From: Gnetum montanum
Lineage: Eukaryota > Streptophyta > Gnetopsida > Gnetales > Gnetaceae
Assembly (NCBI GenBank): GCA_015680685.1
Contig: MNCI01025456.1
Coordinates: forward strand, 772,822 to 836,821
Direction of reading: 5' to 3'
Length of the DNA stretch: 64,000 nucleotides
The notes under the pieces are model-generated. The model had not been told where the DNA came from and made no database searches. It saw nothing but the letters and a program-made list of their open reading frames with translations. Shown one piece after another: positions 11,779 to 22,560 of the stretch (position 1 is the stretch's first letter; every line of letters begins with the position of its first letter). The position numbers and the translations under genes are program-made.

Positions 11779-12433
11779 CTAATGCATACCTTGCAAAAAG
11801 TGGTGGTGTCCCCCCCTCCAACGCTTGTAGAAATTGGCATCAACAAAGTTTGGATCCCCCACCAATAACAGCAACAGGTCATCCCACCCCATCCTCACAA
11901 TTAGAGCCCACAATTCCTGGTTATTGTGGAATTCATCTGTGTCAAACTCATAGGTTGGTGTCACCCCCATCGCCATGGTAGCCTCCTTCCATAGCCATGC
12001 AACTGAGAGAGCTTTCACTAGTAAAGGGAGCGGCCCAGGCCAAAAAATCCTTGTGTTCCTAGCTTTCCAAATGCACCACAAACCAAACATGGCAGGCGAA
12101 TCCCCATGCACTTGCAAAGATGGGGGAATGATGGCAATGTGCCAAATGTCCAAAGCGTAAGGGCATAGCGAGAATAGGTGTTGCATGGTTTCAATGTCAA
12201 CACTGCAAAGGAGGCAAATGTCCATATTTATTATTCCCCGTGCCTTCAGGTAGACACTAATGGGCAACGCACCTTACAACAAAAGCCAGTAGAAACATTT
12301 AATTTTCTCTGGGAGCCACCCCTTCAACATGGTCCTCCAATCGTGCTTCATTGAACATTTAAATTTTATGAGTTCATGCACCTCCAGACCAAATAAAGGT
12401 TCGTATAGTTTGATTGACTTTGTTGATGATGCC
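11779..12433 (-). pseudogene. L1 copy B ORF2: zf-RVT (RT zinc-binding) domain
   Basis: A 162-codon stretch open on the minus strand (12267-11779) contains LPISVYLKARGI then CLLCSVDIETMQHLFSLCPY and ALDIWH, the C-x2-C...H...C arrangement of the zf-RVT domain (PF13966) found C-terminal to RT in plant L1 ORF2. Upstream, up to the Copia insertion, it continues as KMFNE/W-rich linker in broken frames. Crossing the Copia insertion, the peptide resumes at 17521 without loss apart from the duplicated 5 bp. Confidence 0.85.
12429..12433. repeat. Left target-site duplication of Copia-1
   Basis: ATGCC immediately before the 5' LTR (TGTGGAAATC). Identical to 17516-17520 after the 3' LTR. Confidence 0.8.
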
Positions 12434-12717
12434 TGTGGAAATCTAGATCAATTTTAAGGATTGTTTACAGCTGTAATTCTTATTGGTAGTTTCCTAATTT
12501 AATGGGATTTGTTGTCATCCCAAATCTAGCTTTTTTAGGCAAATTTCCTAATTTTATGGTTCCTAATTTTATGGTGATTTGCTTTTCCCCATAGTCAAGG
12601 ATTTCTAATTATTCCTTCTAAAAATAGTGTCCATATTCATGTATAAAAAGGGCTCATTGTAACACTCAAAAATCAAGGAATAAAAATTCAGTTTCTCTAC
12701 TTTTCTGAATAACTACA
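12434..12717 (+). repeat. Copia-1 5' LTR
   Basis: Ends AATAACTACA directly before the primer site, exactly as the 3' LTR ends before ATGCC. TATA box TATAAAAA at 12642-12649, then an AATAAAAA signal near 12680. It carries a 15-bp tandem duplication (CCTAATTTTATGGTT, about 12547-12576) that the 3' LTR lacks. Its first 28 bp (12434-12461) have no clean counterpart at the start of the 3' LTR: clear homology starts at TCAATTTTAAGG, which in the 3' copy is the polypurine-side end of the coding region. Confidence 0.9.
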
Positions 12718-12729
12718 TGGTATCAAAGC
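12718..12729 (+). other. Copia-1 primer binding site
   Basis: TGGTATCAAAGC directly after the 5' LTR; consensus initiator-Met tRNA site with one change. Confidence 0.9.
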
Positions 12730-12942
12730 ATTTCCTAAGTATTCAGCTCTCTTCCATTCATCTCAGTCTTCTCCTTTAGCGATGGTGATTTTTTTCCTTC
12801 TCACCAACGACATCAAACGTGTGCTCATCACCAGCGATGTTGAATTTTCTTTCCCTCTCTTTTCCAGCAAAAGCAGACGTTGGCTCTCATTCTCCCATCA
12901 CAGCGGTTTGTTTCTCTCCTTATTATATCCCTTTCTGTCTTG

Positions 12943-13900
12943 ATGGCTACATCCACAACAACGTTAGATGTCACCTCTGCTCCTAATAGCAACCTGATTC
13001 TAAGCACTAATAGTGGTTCAAAAAAGTTTACTATCCTCATCATGGGTCACAAGCTAAATGGATAAAATTATCTTCAATGGTCCCATTTAGTTATGATGTT
13101 CATGTGCAGCAAGGGCAAAGACGACTATCTCATTGGAGTCGCTGCTCAACTAGCAAAGAAAGATCCAAAGTACTGGAGTTGGAAGGCTGAAAATAACATG
13201 GTTATGTCTTGGTTGATTAACTCGATGACAAACAATATCGGAGAAAATTTCATGCTCTATGAAATAGCCCAAGAGATCTAGGAGGCTGGAAGAGAAACCT
13301 ACTCCGATACAGAAGACACCGCAGAGGCATTTGAGATAGAAGGGATTCTTCATGACTTACACCAAGGAGACTTGTCTGTCACTCAATATTTCAGTCAATT
13401 AAATCGATATTGGCAATAATTAGATCTATTTGAGACCACAAACGATGCCAATAAGTATAAGAAGATCATTGAAAAGAAACGAATCTACAAGTTTCTTCTA
13501 GGTTTAAACAAAAACCTAGACAAAGTTCATGGGCGTGTTTTAGCAATCAAACCACTACCAAGTCTCTGTGAGGTTGCCTCTGAAGTACGACAAGAAGAAA
13601 GCAAGAAGAAAGTTATGTTTCATCTAAACCATCCAACCAACAAAGGTTTGGCTTTAGCTGCACAAGGTTCCAGTTCCTAGATGAAGAAAGGATGGCCCTA
13701 GTGCAATCATTGTCGAAAGCCTTGTCATACTAGAGCAACTTGCTAGCAAATCCATGGGAAACTTGCTGACTGGAAACCATCATGCTCCCATCTGAGAAAA
13801 AAAGCAAGGGTAATAGTGCACCAATGGAAGAAAGACCTTCCTCTCATTTGAGATCATCAGGACACCCCTTCAATAAGGAACAAATGGAAGTGCTGCAAAA
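12943..13900 (+). pseudogene. Copia-1 gag
   Basis: Capsid/nucleocapsid part of the polyprotein. ATG 12943 gives MATSTTTLDV, then (after an in-frame stop at 13063) NYLQWSHLVMMFM, MVMSWLINSMTNNIGENF and EGILHDLHQGDLSVTQYF, the UBN2-type Copia gag. A zinc knuckle, CNHCRKPCHTRATC, lies at about 13700-13741 with C replacing the usual G before H. Further stops at about 13279, 13419 and 13678. Non-functional. Confidence 0.9.
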
Positions 13901-13915
13901 GTTGTTACTCAGCAA

Positions 13916-14308
13916 ATGCCTAGCACTTCTAATCCAATCATAGGGATTGGTTCAATGGCTCAAAAAGGTAACTTTCTCACTACTCTAAAAGTTCAAAAGG
14001 ATGATAAGTTAAGCACTTGGATTGTTGACTTCGAAGCATCAAATCACATGACTGAAGATTCTACAATTGTTCAAGACTACACACCATGCACTAAGAACCA
14101 TACTATTCGTATTACTCATGGTTCTCTATCTAAGGTGTCCAATATAGGTTTTGTTGTATTACCTAGGGGGTTAACCCTCAAATCCATTCTCCTTGTCCCT
14201 AACCTAACTTGCAATTTGTTATCCATTAGTAAACTCACTCAGGATACGAATTGTGTTGCTAAATTTCTTCCCAATCATTGTGTTTTTCAAGATTTGACTT
14301 CGGGATAG
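13916..14308 (+). pseudogene. Copia-1 aspartic protease region
   Basis: WIVDFEASNHMT (about 14020-14055) aligns with the W-x-x-D-S-G-A-S/T-x-H-M-T signature of Copia proteases. The catalytic D-S-G is changed to D-F-E, so the enzyme is dead apart from any frame problem. The frame stays open for 130 codons, to the stop at 14306-14308. Confidence 0.85.
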
Positions 14309-14439
14309 ATGCTTGGCAGTACTAAGGTGTGTGCGGGACTCTATATCTTCAGAGAAGGCAACCAACTTGAAAGACAATCTCCACATACAATCAATGAGAA
14401 ACAAACTTTTTCTGTATTTAAGTCAAATAAGGAAAATAA

Positions 14440-15310
14440 AATTCTAATATGACATTATAGACTAGGTCATTCTAGTTTTTTGTATCTCAACAAACTCTTT
14501 TCATCATTATTCAATAGAAATTTAGATGTTCTTCACTGTGAAATGTGTCAACTTTCAAAACATGTTCATAACTCTTATCCAATACAACTATACAAAGCAT
14601 CTCATCATTTTTCTATGGTTCATAGTGATGTTTGCAGTCCATCAAAAATAAAAATTGTGACAAGGGCAAGATGGTTTGTATCCTTTGTTGATGATCATAC
14701 AAGACTCACTTGGATATTTCTGATGAAAGAAAAATTTGAAGTCAGCCCAATCTTTAAAAATTTCATGAACATGATTTAGACACAATTTAAAACAAAAATC
14801 CAAATCTTGAGAACTGACAATGCAAAAGAATATTTCAACTCTTTTCTCGGCAATTTTCTATCTAAACAGGGAAATGTCTATCAAAGTTCTTGTATCAATA
14901 CCCACAACAAAATGGGATAGCTGAAAGGAAAAACAAGCATTTATTGGAAGTGCATGAGCCCTCCTACTTTTCTCTCAAGTTCCAAATTTCTTTTGGGGAG
15001 AAGCAATTCTTACTGCTACATATCTCATCAATTGAATGCCATCATGAGTTCTTAAATTCCAAAATCCTTGTCAAGTCCTTCTAAAAGCTTTTCCAACAAC
15101 CCGACTCATCTCATCAATCCCTCTCAAATATACGGTTTTTGTTCATATTCCCCAACAATTTTGTAGCAAACTTGATCCCAAGGCCACCAAATGTGTCTTC
15201 CTAGGATATTCACCAAATCAAAAGGGGTATAAATACTACTATCCTAGTACAAAACAATTTTACCACTCAATGGATGTCACATTCATGGAAACATAGCCTT
15301 ATTATCCCAA
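14440..15310 (+). pseudogene. Copia-1 integrase
   Basis: HYRLGHSSF and HCEMCQLSKH (14453-14570) form the HHCC zinc-binding region. The core follows with MVHSDVCSP (first Asp), SFVDDHTRLTWIF, RTDNAKEYF (second Asp) and QNGIAERKNKH (Glu), i.e. the D,D-35-E residues are visible. Stops at about 14777 and 14918 plus a frameshift near 14880 split it. Further on, KCVFLGYSPNQKGYKYY is the usual Copia post-core motif. Confidence 0.9.
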
Positions 15311-15467
15311 AACCAACATTCAAGGGGAGAGTGAAAATCAAGAATATCTTTTTTGGGATCCAGAACCAAATCCTTCTTCTGTCGAGACACTCAATCAATC
15401 CAGCCTGAGCCCAAATCTCAGTCCACTACCGAGTCCTCCTCATGAGACTGTAAACAAAGAGCTCATT

Positions 15468-16545
15468 ATGTACTCAAGAAGGAAACCAACTCAAAAGGAT
15501 ATGGATGAACAATTCTACCCAAGCACTGTTCATGAAAATGTGCCAAATTCAATCCAGAATGACTCACATCCAGGTAACACTAATTCAATTTCTGATTCTG
15601 ATGAACTTTTGGATTTACTAATTGCATTAAGGAAAGGGGTAAGGTCATGTACAAAACACCCAATACAGAACTTTGTTTCTTACAAAAAGTTGTCACCTGG
15701 ATATCATGCATTTACTATGAGCCTTATAGATATTCAGATTCCCAATAATATTCAAGAGGCTCTTCAAAGACCAAAGTGGAAATCAACAATGGATGATGAA
15801 ATCAATGCTTTGATAAAGAATGGAATGTGGGATTTAGTCAAGCTACCGGAAGGGAAAAATATTATTAGATGTAAATGGATCTTCACAATTAAATACAAGG
15901 CAGATGGAAATATTGACAAATACAAAGCTCACCTTATGGCCAAGGGCTTTACACAATCTTATGGAATTGGTTACTAGGAAACTTTTGCACCAATTGCAAA
16001 ATTAAATACCATACAAGTCCTTCTATCCCTTGCAGCTAATCTTGATTGGCCTCTACACCAATTGGACGTCAAAAATGCATTATTAAATGGAGATCTTGAA
16101 GAGGAAGTTTACATGGACATTCCACTAGGTATTAAGTCTGTAGAAAATGTCAACAAAGTATGCAAACTAAAGAAATCTCTTTATGGTTTTAAACAATCTC
16201 CACGTGCATGGTTTGATCGATTTGCAAAGACTAAAGAGACACAGCTATTCACAATGCCAAACGGATCATACTATGTTTGTCAAGCACTCTTCTGAGGGGA
16301 GAACATACATCATTATTGTCTATGTTGATGATATCATCCTAATGGGGAATGAGGAAAGAGAAATAGCCAACCTAAAGAACTTCTTTGTTGAAGAATTTGA
16401 GATAAAGGACTTGGGAAATCTCAAATATTTCCTTGGAATGGAAATAGGAAGATCAAAAATGGGAATTTTAGTCTCACAATGTAAATATGTTCTAGACTTA
16501 CTCAAGGAAACTGGAATGCTTGGATGTAAACCAACACTCCAATAG
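15468..16545 (+). pseudogene. Copia-1 reverse transcriptase
   Basis: RVT_2-type RT. PKWKSTMDDEINALIKNGMW and CKWIFTIKYKADG open the domain. A stop at about 15975 follows GIGY, then [19 protein letters not shown] (first catalytic Asp), [16 protein letters not shown], a frameshift near 16260, and YVDDIILMGN (16321-16350) with the YVDD box intact, then DLGNLKYFLGMEI. Two frames and several stops make it non-functional. Confidence 0.95.
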
Positions 16546-16779
16546 ACAACAAGTCAAATTCAGATGAAAAAATTCCACCAGTGGACAAGGGAAGGTATAA
16601 GAAGCTTGTTAGGAAACTTGTTTATCTTTCTTATACCAGACCTAATATTGCTTTCTCAGTTACTGTTCTTAGTCAATTCATGAACAACCCAACTAAAGAA
16701 CACATGAGCAAAGTGTTCCAAATTCTAAGATATCTAAAAGGTGCCCCTGGTAAAGGTCTACTTCTAGAAGACATCAAAC

Positions 16780-17271
16780 CAAAGATATCAAGATATTTAC
16801 AGATGCTAACTGGGTAGGCTCCAAGACTGATAGAAGATCAACATCAGGATACTATACCTTTGTCCTTGGAAATCTCGTCACTTGGAGGAGCAAGAAACAA
16901 TCTATAGTAGCCCGTAGCAACACTGAGGTAGAATTCAGAGCTCTGGTGCACGGGATATGTGAAGGTATATGGCGAAAGAGACCATTGCATGAACTCAAAA
17001 TCCAAATTACAGATCCATCATATTGTTGTGTGACAATAAAGCAGCTATTAGCATAGCCAAAAACCTGGTACATCATGATCGAACAAAACATGTGGAGATA
17101 GACAAGCACTTCATCAAAGAAAAGATAGAAGAAGGGATGATCTCAATTGATTATGTTCCTACCACAAATCAAACAGCTAACATCCCAACCAAGGCTCTTC
17201 CCAGAATTACCTTCAAAGAACTTCAATTCAAGCTTGGTCTTCTCAACATCTACAACCCAGCTCAATTTTAA
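16780..17271 (+). pseudogene. Copia-1 RNase H and polyprotein end
   Basis: DANWVGSKTDRRSTSGYY is followed by SIVARSNTEVEFRAL, LLCDNKAAISIAKN, HDRTKHVEIDKHFIKEKIEE and LGLLNIYNPAQF with a stop at 17269-17271. These are the D, E, D residues and C-terminus typical of Ty1/Copia RNase H. A frameshift lies near 17020. Confidence 0.9.
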
Positions 17272-17275
17272 GGGT

Positions 17276-17515
17276 TGTTTACAGCTGTAATTCTTATTGG
17301 TAGTTTCCTAATTTAATGGGATTTGTAGTGATCCCAAATCCAGCTTTTTAGGCAAAATTCCTGATTTTATGGTGATTTGTTTTTTCCCATAGTCAGAGAT
17401 TTCTGATTATTCCTTCTAAAAATAGTGTCCATATTCATGTATAAAAAGGGCTCATTGTAACACTCCAAAATCAAGGAATAAAAATTCAGTTTCTCTACTT
17501 TTCTAAATAACTACA
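17276..17515 (+). repeat. Copia-1 3' LTR
   Basis: Matches the 5' LTR from TGTTTACAGCTG to the terminal ACTACA, including the TATA box and AATAAAAA stretch. It lacks the 15-bp duplication of the 5' copy. Followed by the ATGCC duplication (17516-17520). Confidence 0.9.
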
Positions 17516-17520
17516 ATGCC
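17516..17520. repeat. Right target-site duplication of Copia-1
   Basis: ATGCC, identical to 12429-12433. After it the interrupted minus-strand L1 resumes. Confidence 0.8.
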
Positions 17521-18212
17521 CTTCATCGATGAAGCAACAAAGGCAACATATCTAGCGATAGCCAAAAGGACAAACATGGCCAAGATGATTTTCCCTTTTC
17601 TTGTTAAAAAACATGCAGTCTAGTGACCCACCTGAGATTGGAGCCATTGAATCAAATGAGTCCAAGTCACTAGTCTGCCCCAAGCAAACATGGACACCTC
17701 TAGATAAGAGTCTTGAACCATACCCTATAGAATCCCAAGCTCTTGACAAACTTGCCTTTGAACCAGCCCCTCTATATGAAAGAAGTGTATTGCAAATTTG
17801 TGTCAATTTGAATTCAGCCCGATTTCTTTTGCCATCCTATCCCCCTGTTGATAGCCAAGGCCTATGGCATGGAAGCTTGAGTCATAAGAATCATGTCAGG
17901 GCTTGAAGGTTGATGCAATGGGCCATAAAATTTAGGGGAAACCCCTTCATGAGCATAATGTCCCAAAGAGCATCCTACTAAACGGTACCATCGACCTTTG
18001 CAATATCAAGTTTGATGCACATACCAAGGAACCTTGTTATCTGTATGGAGTGCATAGCTTCATGAAGCAGCAAGATATGGTCTTGGATATATCTCCTCTT
18101 AACGAAGCCAACCTAGTGGGCACCAACCAAACATGGCATCAACAGTTGTAGCCATCGAACGAGGATTTTGGTGAAGAGTCGGAGCAGCATATTACACACC
18201 CCAATTGATCTA
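17521..18212 (-). pseudogene. L1 copy B ORF2: reverse-transcriptase part (3' half)
   Basis: Minus-strand translation in mixed frames: SIGVCNMLLRLFTKILV (about 18205-18150), MHSIQITRFLGMCIKLDIAK (first RT Asp region, near 18050-17990), then GYGSRLLSRGVHVCLGQ and finally YVAFVASSMKGI at the Copia edge. Beyond the Copia it resumes as INKVNQTI (12433 downward). These are consecutive RT and post-RT blocks of plant L1. The 5' limit near 18212 coincides with the junction to the inverted ORF1 half. Confidence 0.8.
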
Positions 18213-19580
18213 CGCGGGAGTGGAATGAAATAGGTATTTTGAAATGGAAAGAGGCAGTGAGATGCAGGACAAAGGAGGGAGCAAGGTAGGCAACACAAAT
18301 GGGTGGGGGTTGCACGGGGGGAGACACAACCATGGCGGGCCCCAAAGGGGGAGGATCTGGAGGTGCTGGTTCTAAGGGAAACCTTGGGGAAAATGGTGGT
18401 CCTACAAGGCTTGGAGGAGGAGGCCCTAGAGGACTTGGCTTAGGCTGGGAGGAGCTAGCTAGAGGGGACAGGGACTTGGGCTGGAACCCTAGAGATGGGA
18501 GCATTGAGTCCATCTCCCATTCAAGGAAAACAATGAGATTGCAACTAAAGGCACCATTGCAAGACAAGTTGTGCACTATGGAGTTAAGCCTGATTGGGAA
18601 ATTTGTATCCTCTAGGTCACGACCTAGGCTGGATCTGATTAAGCATTGGGTTGTTGCCTCATGGGCCATGGGGGAGATCCAAGTTTGATCACTCGCAAGG
18701 GATCTACTATTGTTCATTTTTGAAACCCTGAAAGAAAGAGCCCATGTTTTATTGAGGGGGCCTATGGTTCTTCAAGACCAAGGGCCTAGCCCTTATGCAT
18801 TGGAGGCCTAGCATGCATGGAAAGACTAGTCTTTTCTAAAGGGCCCATGTATGGGTTAGGGTCTCAGGGGTGCCTAGGAGCTCTAGACCACAAATTTCCT
18901 GAAGGCTCTAATAGGCCACTTTGGGGAGTTTATCCCCTTTGATAAATTCAGTGCGAAAAGAGCAGATGGGCTATGAGAGGTTCTATATTTGGAGGTCACT
19001 ATCCTCTAGCAAATTGTTGAAGTAAGTCATCTTGTACCTACTATCGAGGGAGAAGAAGCTTAATATGGAATACAAGAATGTCCCCTCCATTGGTCCAGTC
19101 TTGGTTCCACCAAAATGTGGACCTTTGGCATCTTATAGGACTTGCAATAAGGGTAACCATGCTACTAAGGATTGCAAGGTTGATTCCAGGGATTCCAAGC
19201 TGAACCAAGGGTTGGATGCTAGTGGGGAAAAAGGGGCAGACCTCTCCACTTCCTTCTCCCCCACGTTGTGCCCCAGCCCCTATTGTTGCTGCCTCGGAGG
19301 CACAGGACATCAGCATGCCGTCGGTTGCTATTTCTCCAAGAGGGAACTCCCACTGCTTGGGGATTGGATCTCCACGATGCATGGGACAACTCAACCTCCA
19401 ATGGATCTAGTTGCCAAGAAGATTCTAAAGCAAGAAGAATAGGGCTTTATGGTTGTTCATAAATCCTAGAAGGTATGCAAACCTTCTAGACAAGAAACAC
19501 ATAACAAGAAGATGCAGCAAGACATCAACTTGGGATCTCAACAACCCTCAAAGGGATATACAAAAAAAGGTTCACCAATA
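18213..19580 (+). pseudogene. L1 copy B ORF1 (inverted 5' half)
   Basis: After about 85 bp of leader, ATG 18299 opens a glycine-rich N-terminus, then MELSLIGKFVSSRSRPRLDL and IKHWVVASW (DUF4283 core) up to a stop at 18686. Downstream broken frames give YERFYIWRSLSSSKLLK and, at 19128-19178, CNKGNHATKDC within the zinc knuckle. Same ORF1 family as copies at 4.5 and 23.5 kb. Its opposite orientation to the RT half directly to the left marks the twin-priming inversion. Confidence 0.85.
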
Positions 19581-19586
19581 GACCAT

Positions 19587-21042
19587 GAAGATCCTTTCAT
19601 GAAATTCTAGGGAACAAGGTACCCACCACCCCCACCCCCCTTTACAAAAAAAAAGTACCCTGAAAGAATTAATGCATGATGAAGGTTGTTCAATGGTGTT
19701 CCTCCAAGAAACCAAGCTACACACTATCCATTGTAATCTCATGTGGTGGCAAAGTTGGTTTTCCTACTTTGTGGACGGTTGAGGTAGGGCCAAGAGGCTG
19801 GCTACCCTCTCATGCACACCCTTTGACATGGTGGATGAATTTGCCTAGAGTCTCACTATGTTCCTAAACTCGCAAGGGCATTAGATCACGAACTTTCATG
19901 GCCCCCAAAATTGGGGAGAGTGTCTCCACTAGCTCCACAAGATTGTTGGCCAAGTTCGTAACTGTCACACGTGATTACTCATTGGGGACTTCAACCAGTG
20001 TTTGTATGCTTGGGAGAAGACGAGGGAAGAGACTGACCCTCCACATGGGAGCCATGAGTTCTTGCAGATGCTTCAAACTTATGGCCTCATGGATCTAGAT
20101 ATCCATGGCTTCCTTTTCACCTAAAGCAACAAGAGAGAAGGCAAGGACTAGGTCTTCTTTAGGATCAATAAGGTCTGGGTTAGTACCTAGGTCCTTCTTA
20201 ATCATGAGATCTTGATTACTGGCCATGAGCAGCAGGCTTCTAATCACTACACTATCCATAAACCAAACAAGCTAGGACCTATGCCTTTCAAATTTGAGCA
20301 GGCACGGTTGACAAAATGATGGCTGTGAAAGATGGATATATGGGAAAACTACCCTATGTAGACAAACCCTTAGAATTTTCTAAAATAGGAGCTCTTATGT
20401 CTCAAAAAGGAGATCATGAACCTAAAGACTACAAAGAAGTACTCTTTTAGGATTGCCCAAGTTACCCTCTAGCAGAGGCTTGTGGACATTCAGGCCCAGT
20501 AGGAGAACAGTGAATCTTTGGAGGAGGAGGAAGAGCATGACTTACTGATTGAACTCCAATTGTTGGCTAGAGAAGAGGAGCAATACTAGAAAGAGAGATC
20601 TAAGGTCCAATAGCTTAGGAAGGGAAACAAGAACACTTACTTCTTCTTTGCCACTGCAAAAGCTAATAAGCAAGCCAAAAAGATCCAACACATTCTTTAG
20701 GGGCAAACCCTCATGCATCATTCACAGAACATTGCTCAAGAGATACAAAAGTATTGAGCGGGGATCTAGACATGGGGATGTTCCTCCCCTGTCTCCATCC
20801 AAACTCAAACAATAATTGGGGAGGAGGATAACAACCAACTGGTTGCCCCTATAACCATGCTAAAACTCTCTAAGGCCATGGCTTCCCTCAAAGTTGCTAA
20901 GGCCCCAAGGCCTAATGGCTAGTCTATCGAGCTTTTCCAGGAATTCTATGATATCCTAGGAAATAACATTTTAGATGCCTTCAACCTTATGTTGAATGGG
21001 GGACAGGTTCACCACAAGATCAACTACTCATGAATTGTGTTC
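19587..21042 (+). pseudogene. L1 copy B ORF2: endonuclease to start of RT (inverted 5' half)
   Basis: ATG 19587 gives MKILS, then ELMHDEGCSMVFLQETKL in broken frames (APE endonuclease). The acidic linker is clear: QRLVDIQAQ, LEEEEEHDLLIELQLL and KGNKNTYFFFATAKANKQAK (about 20470-20690). LSKAMASLKVAKAPRPNG and IELFQEFYDILGNN enter the RT domain. Homology ends at about 21042, right at the target-site duplication. Many stops. Confidence 0.85.
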
Positions 21043-21058
21043 ATCTTAATATGCTTTT
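21043..21058. repeat. Right target-site duplication of L1 copy B
   Basis: ATCTTAATATGCTTTT, 14 of 16 bases as in 10150-10165. Confidence 0.75.
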
Positions 21059-21099
21059 AAAGCTAAAGCCTTCGAGCCAAAATCCTTCCCCATCACCAC

Positions 21100-22560
21100 A
21101 GTGATCTCTTCACCTTATTTTCCTTAGGAAGCCTTAATGCCTCACACTTGTTTGATTCTTTTCTCCTTAAGAATTATTCTCATCAACACTTTTTCAACAA
21201 GTTATCTTTAGTTAGTCCTAGGAAACAATTTGCTTCAAAATCAAACAAGGGATGACAAGCCCTCCATCACAAAGCAAGATAAAATTAGGGCAGTAAACTT
21301 CCAAATACAACTAGTTTGAAAGCAAACAAGGGAGAATAACTCATAGACACCTCCACTAGAAGCACAACCAAAAAGTAGGATTCATGGCCCACATTTCCTT
21401 TGTATTCCATGACTAGAAACCCACAAAACCTAATGACAAGACCCTTACAAAAACAACAAAATCAAAAAGGCATACAAGGAAAGGTAGGTTCTTGTAGGTG
21501 CAATAAGGCATTTCTCATCCATGCACCATATCCAAAATTTCCCTATCCTCTTTTGATGACATGAAGCCCACAACCTGCTAGAAGTTCTTGTATTTCTCAT
21601 CATTCTAATCCTGAACATGCTTTCCCAAGTGTTGACCTTGTCAAGATGGAGCATGCAAGAAGTCTCCTAGATGTACTTTCTAACATTTTCCCAAGGTGTA
21701 TCACTATTAATACCCATGACTGTGTATAAGCAAATTCCCTCCCAAAACCATAGCCTAGCATTGGAGGCAAGCGTTTTGCTTTAGCAATTCCTCAAGGCCT
21801 CTTCCTCCATAAACTCTTTCATGCATTAGAAAGTCCCCTTCCTCTTCTTTGCCTCCTACTCCTCTACCTCCCTCCTCATCTACTCCTTAACCTCTTGGCA
21901 TAGGCACTCTTCAAGAATGCTCTACTGAATGGCCTCTTGCATTAACCATTGACATTGAGCTTCCTTCTCTTGCTCCTACCTTTGCTCCTCCTCCTGTCTA
22001 CGAGCCTATTCTTCCATCTCCCCTTCTAAGCTACTCCTTCGCCTTCATGAGTTGTTCAATTTCATGTATGGCTCTACTCAAGTCTACTGAGAATTTATCC
22101 TAAAACTCTTTTTTCATGGCCACCTATCTTTCAAGAAACTACTTTTGCCAAAAGAGCTGCAGATCAACCTCCCACTGCTCAACCCCCTCCCTAGCTATAA
22201 GTGTACCCTACATAAGGGACAACATGGATATATCTTCAAGTACATTGTTCTCCACCCACCCCCGAGCCCCCCATGAAGAAGTTGATCTTTCATGCACACC
22301 CTAACACCTAGGGTAAACCCTACCAAAAGAATGCACAACCTACTAATCAAAGGATGACAAGGCTTCCAACAGCCTAGTGACCCTCCATAGGGCCAAGATC
22401 AAGCCCAACTGTCTCCCTCACCACCTCTACTACAATGCAGCAAAAAAGAACTTAGGAACGTTAATAGGCCTTCCCAACTATAGATACCTCAAACATGCAA
22501 AATGCATGCCCTACATCTTCTAGACATTGCTTGACTACACAAAGAAGTTAGTTCTTAAAG
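21100..22560 (-). pseudogene. L1 3'-end fragment, copy E (C-terminal extension only)
   Basis: Minus strand. From the right it reads FVXSSNVXKMXGMHFACL (X are stops), GRPINVPKFFFAAL and QLGLILALWRVTRLLEAL (22530-22370), parallel to copy B near 11600-11400. A charged coiled-coil-like stretch follows with AIHEIEQLMKAKE and ARRQEEEQR (about 22080-21950). Last come MEEEALRN and VNTWESMFRIRMMRNTRTSS (about 21830-21590). RT and zinc finger are absent, so it is a 5'-truncated insertion. I could not locate its poly-A tail with confidence. Confidence 0.65.

Larger units (their letters stand above)
12434..17515 (+). mobile_element. Copia-1: full-structure but defective Ty1/Copia retrotransposon
   Basis: Two LTRs, a primer binding site, gag, protease, integrase, RT and RNase H in Ty1/Copia order, with 5-bp target duplications (ATGCC). 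It sits in the minus-strand L1 copy B, so it is younger than that L1. LTRs are similar by eye but differ by small indels. At least a dozen stops or frameshifts break the polyprotein, and the protease active site is altered. Confidence 0.95.
10150..21058 (-). mobile_element. Nearly complete L1 LINE with twin-priming 5' inversion, copy B, including both TSDs
   Basis: The 3' half (RT, zinc finger, C-terminal extension, poly-A) is on the minus strand (10166-12433 and 17521 to about 18212). The 5' half (ORF1, endonuclease, start of RT) is inverted on the plus strand (about 18213-21042). A poly-A tail appears as the T-run at 10169-10185. Flanking 16-bp duplications, 10150-10165 and 21043-21058, match at 14 of 16 positions (AT[T/C]TTAATATG[T/C]TTTT). 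Both halves break at the start of RT, so together they make about 5.8 kb, close to a full plant L1. The order poly-T, 3' half, ORF1 start, RT start, TSD is what twin priming predicts. A Copia element (12434-17515) later split the 3' half. All ORFs are broken. Confidence 0.85.

Noticed and set aside
18139-18717. 192-codon minus ORF, the longest in the window
   Set aside because: Antisense shadow of L1 ORF1 (proline-rich because ORF1 is glycine-rich), running across the inversion junction.
21445-21654. Minus ORF of 69 codons as a small gene
   Set aside because: It is part of the decayed C-terminal extension of L1 copy E.
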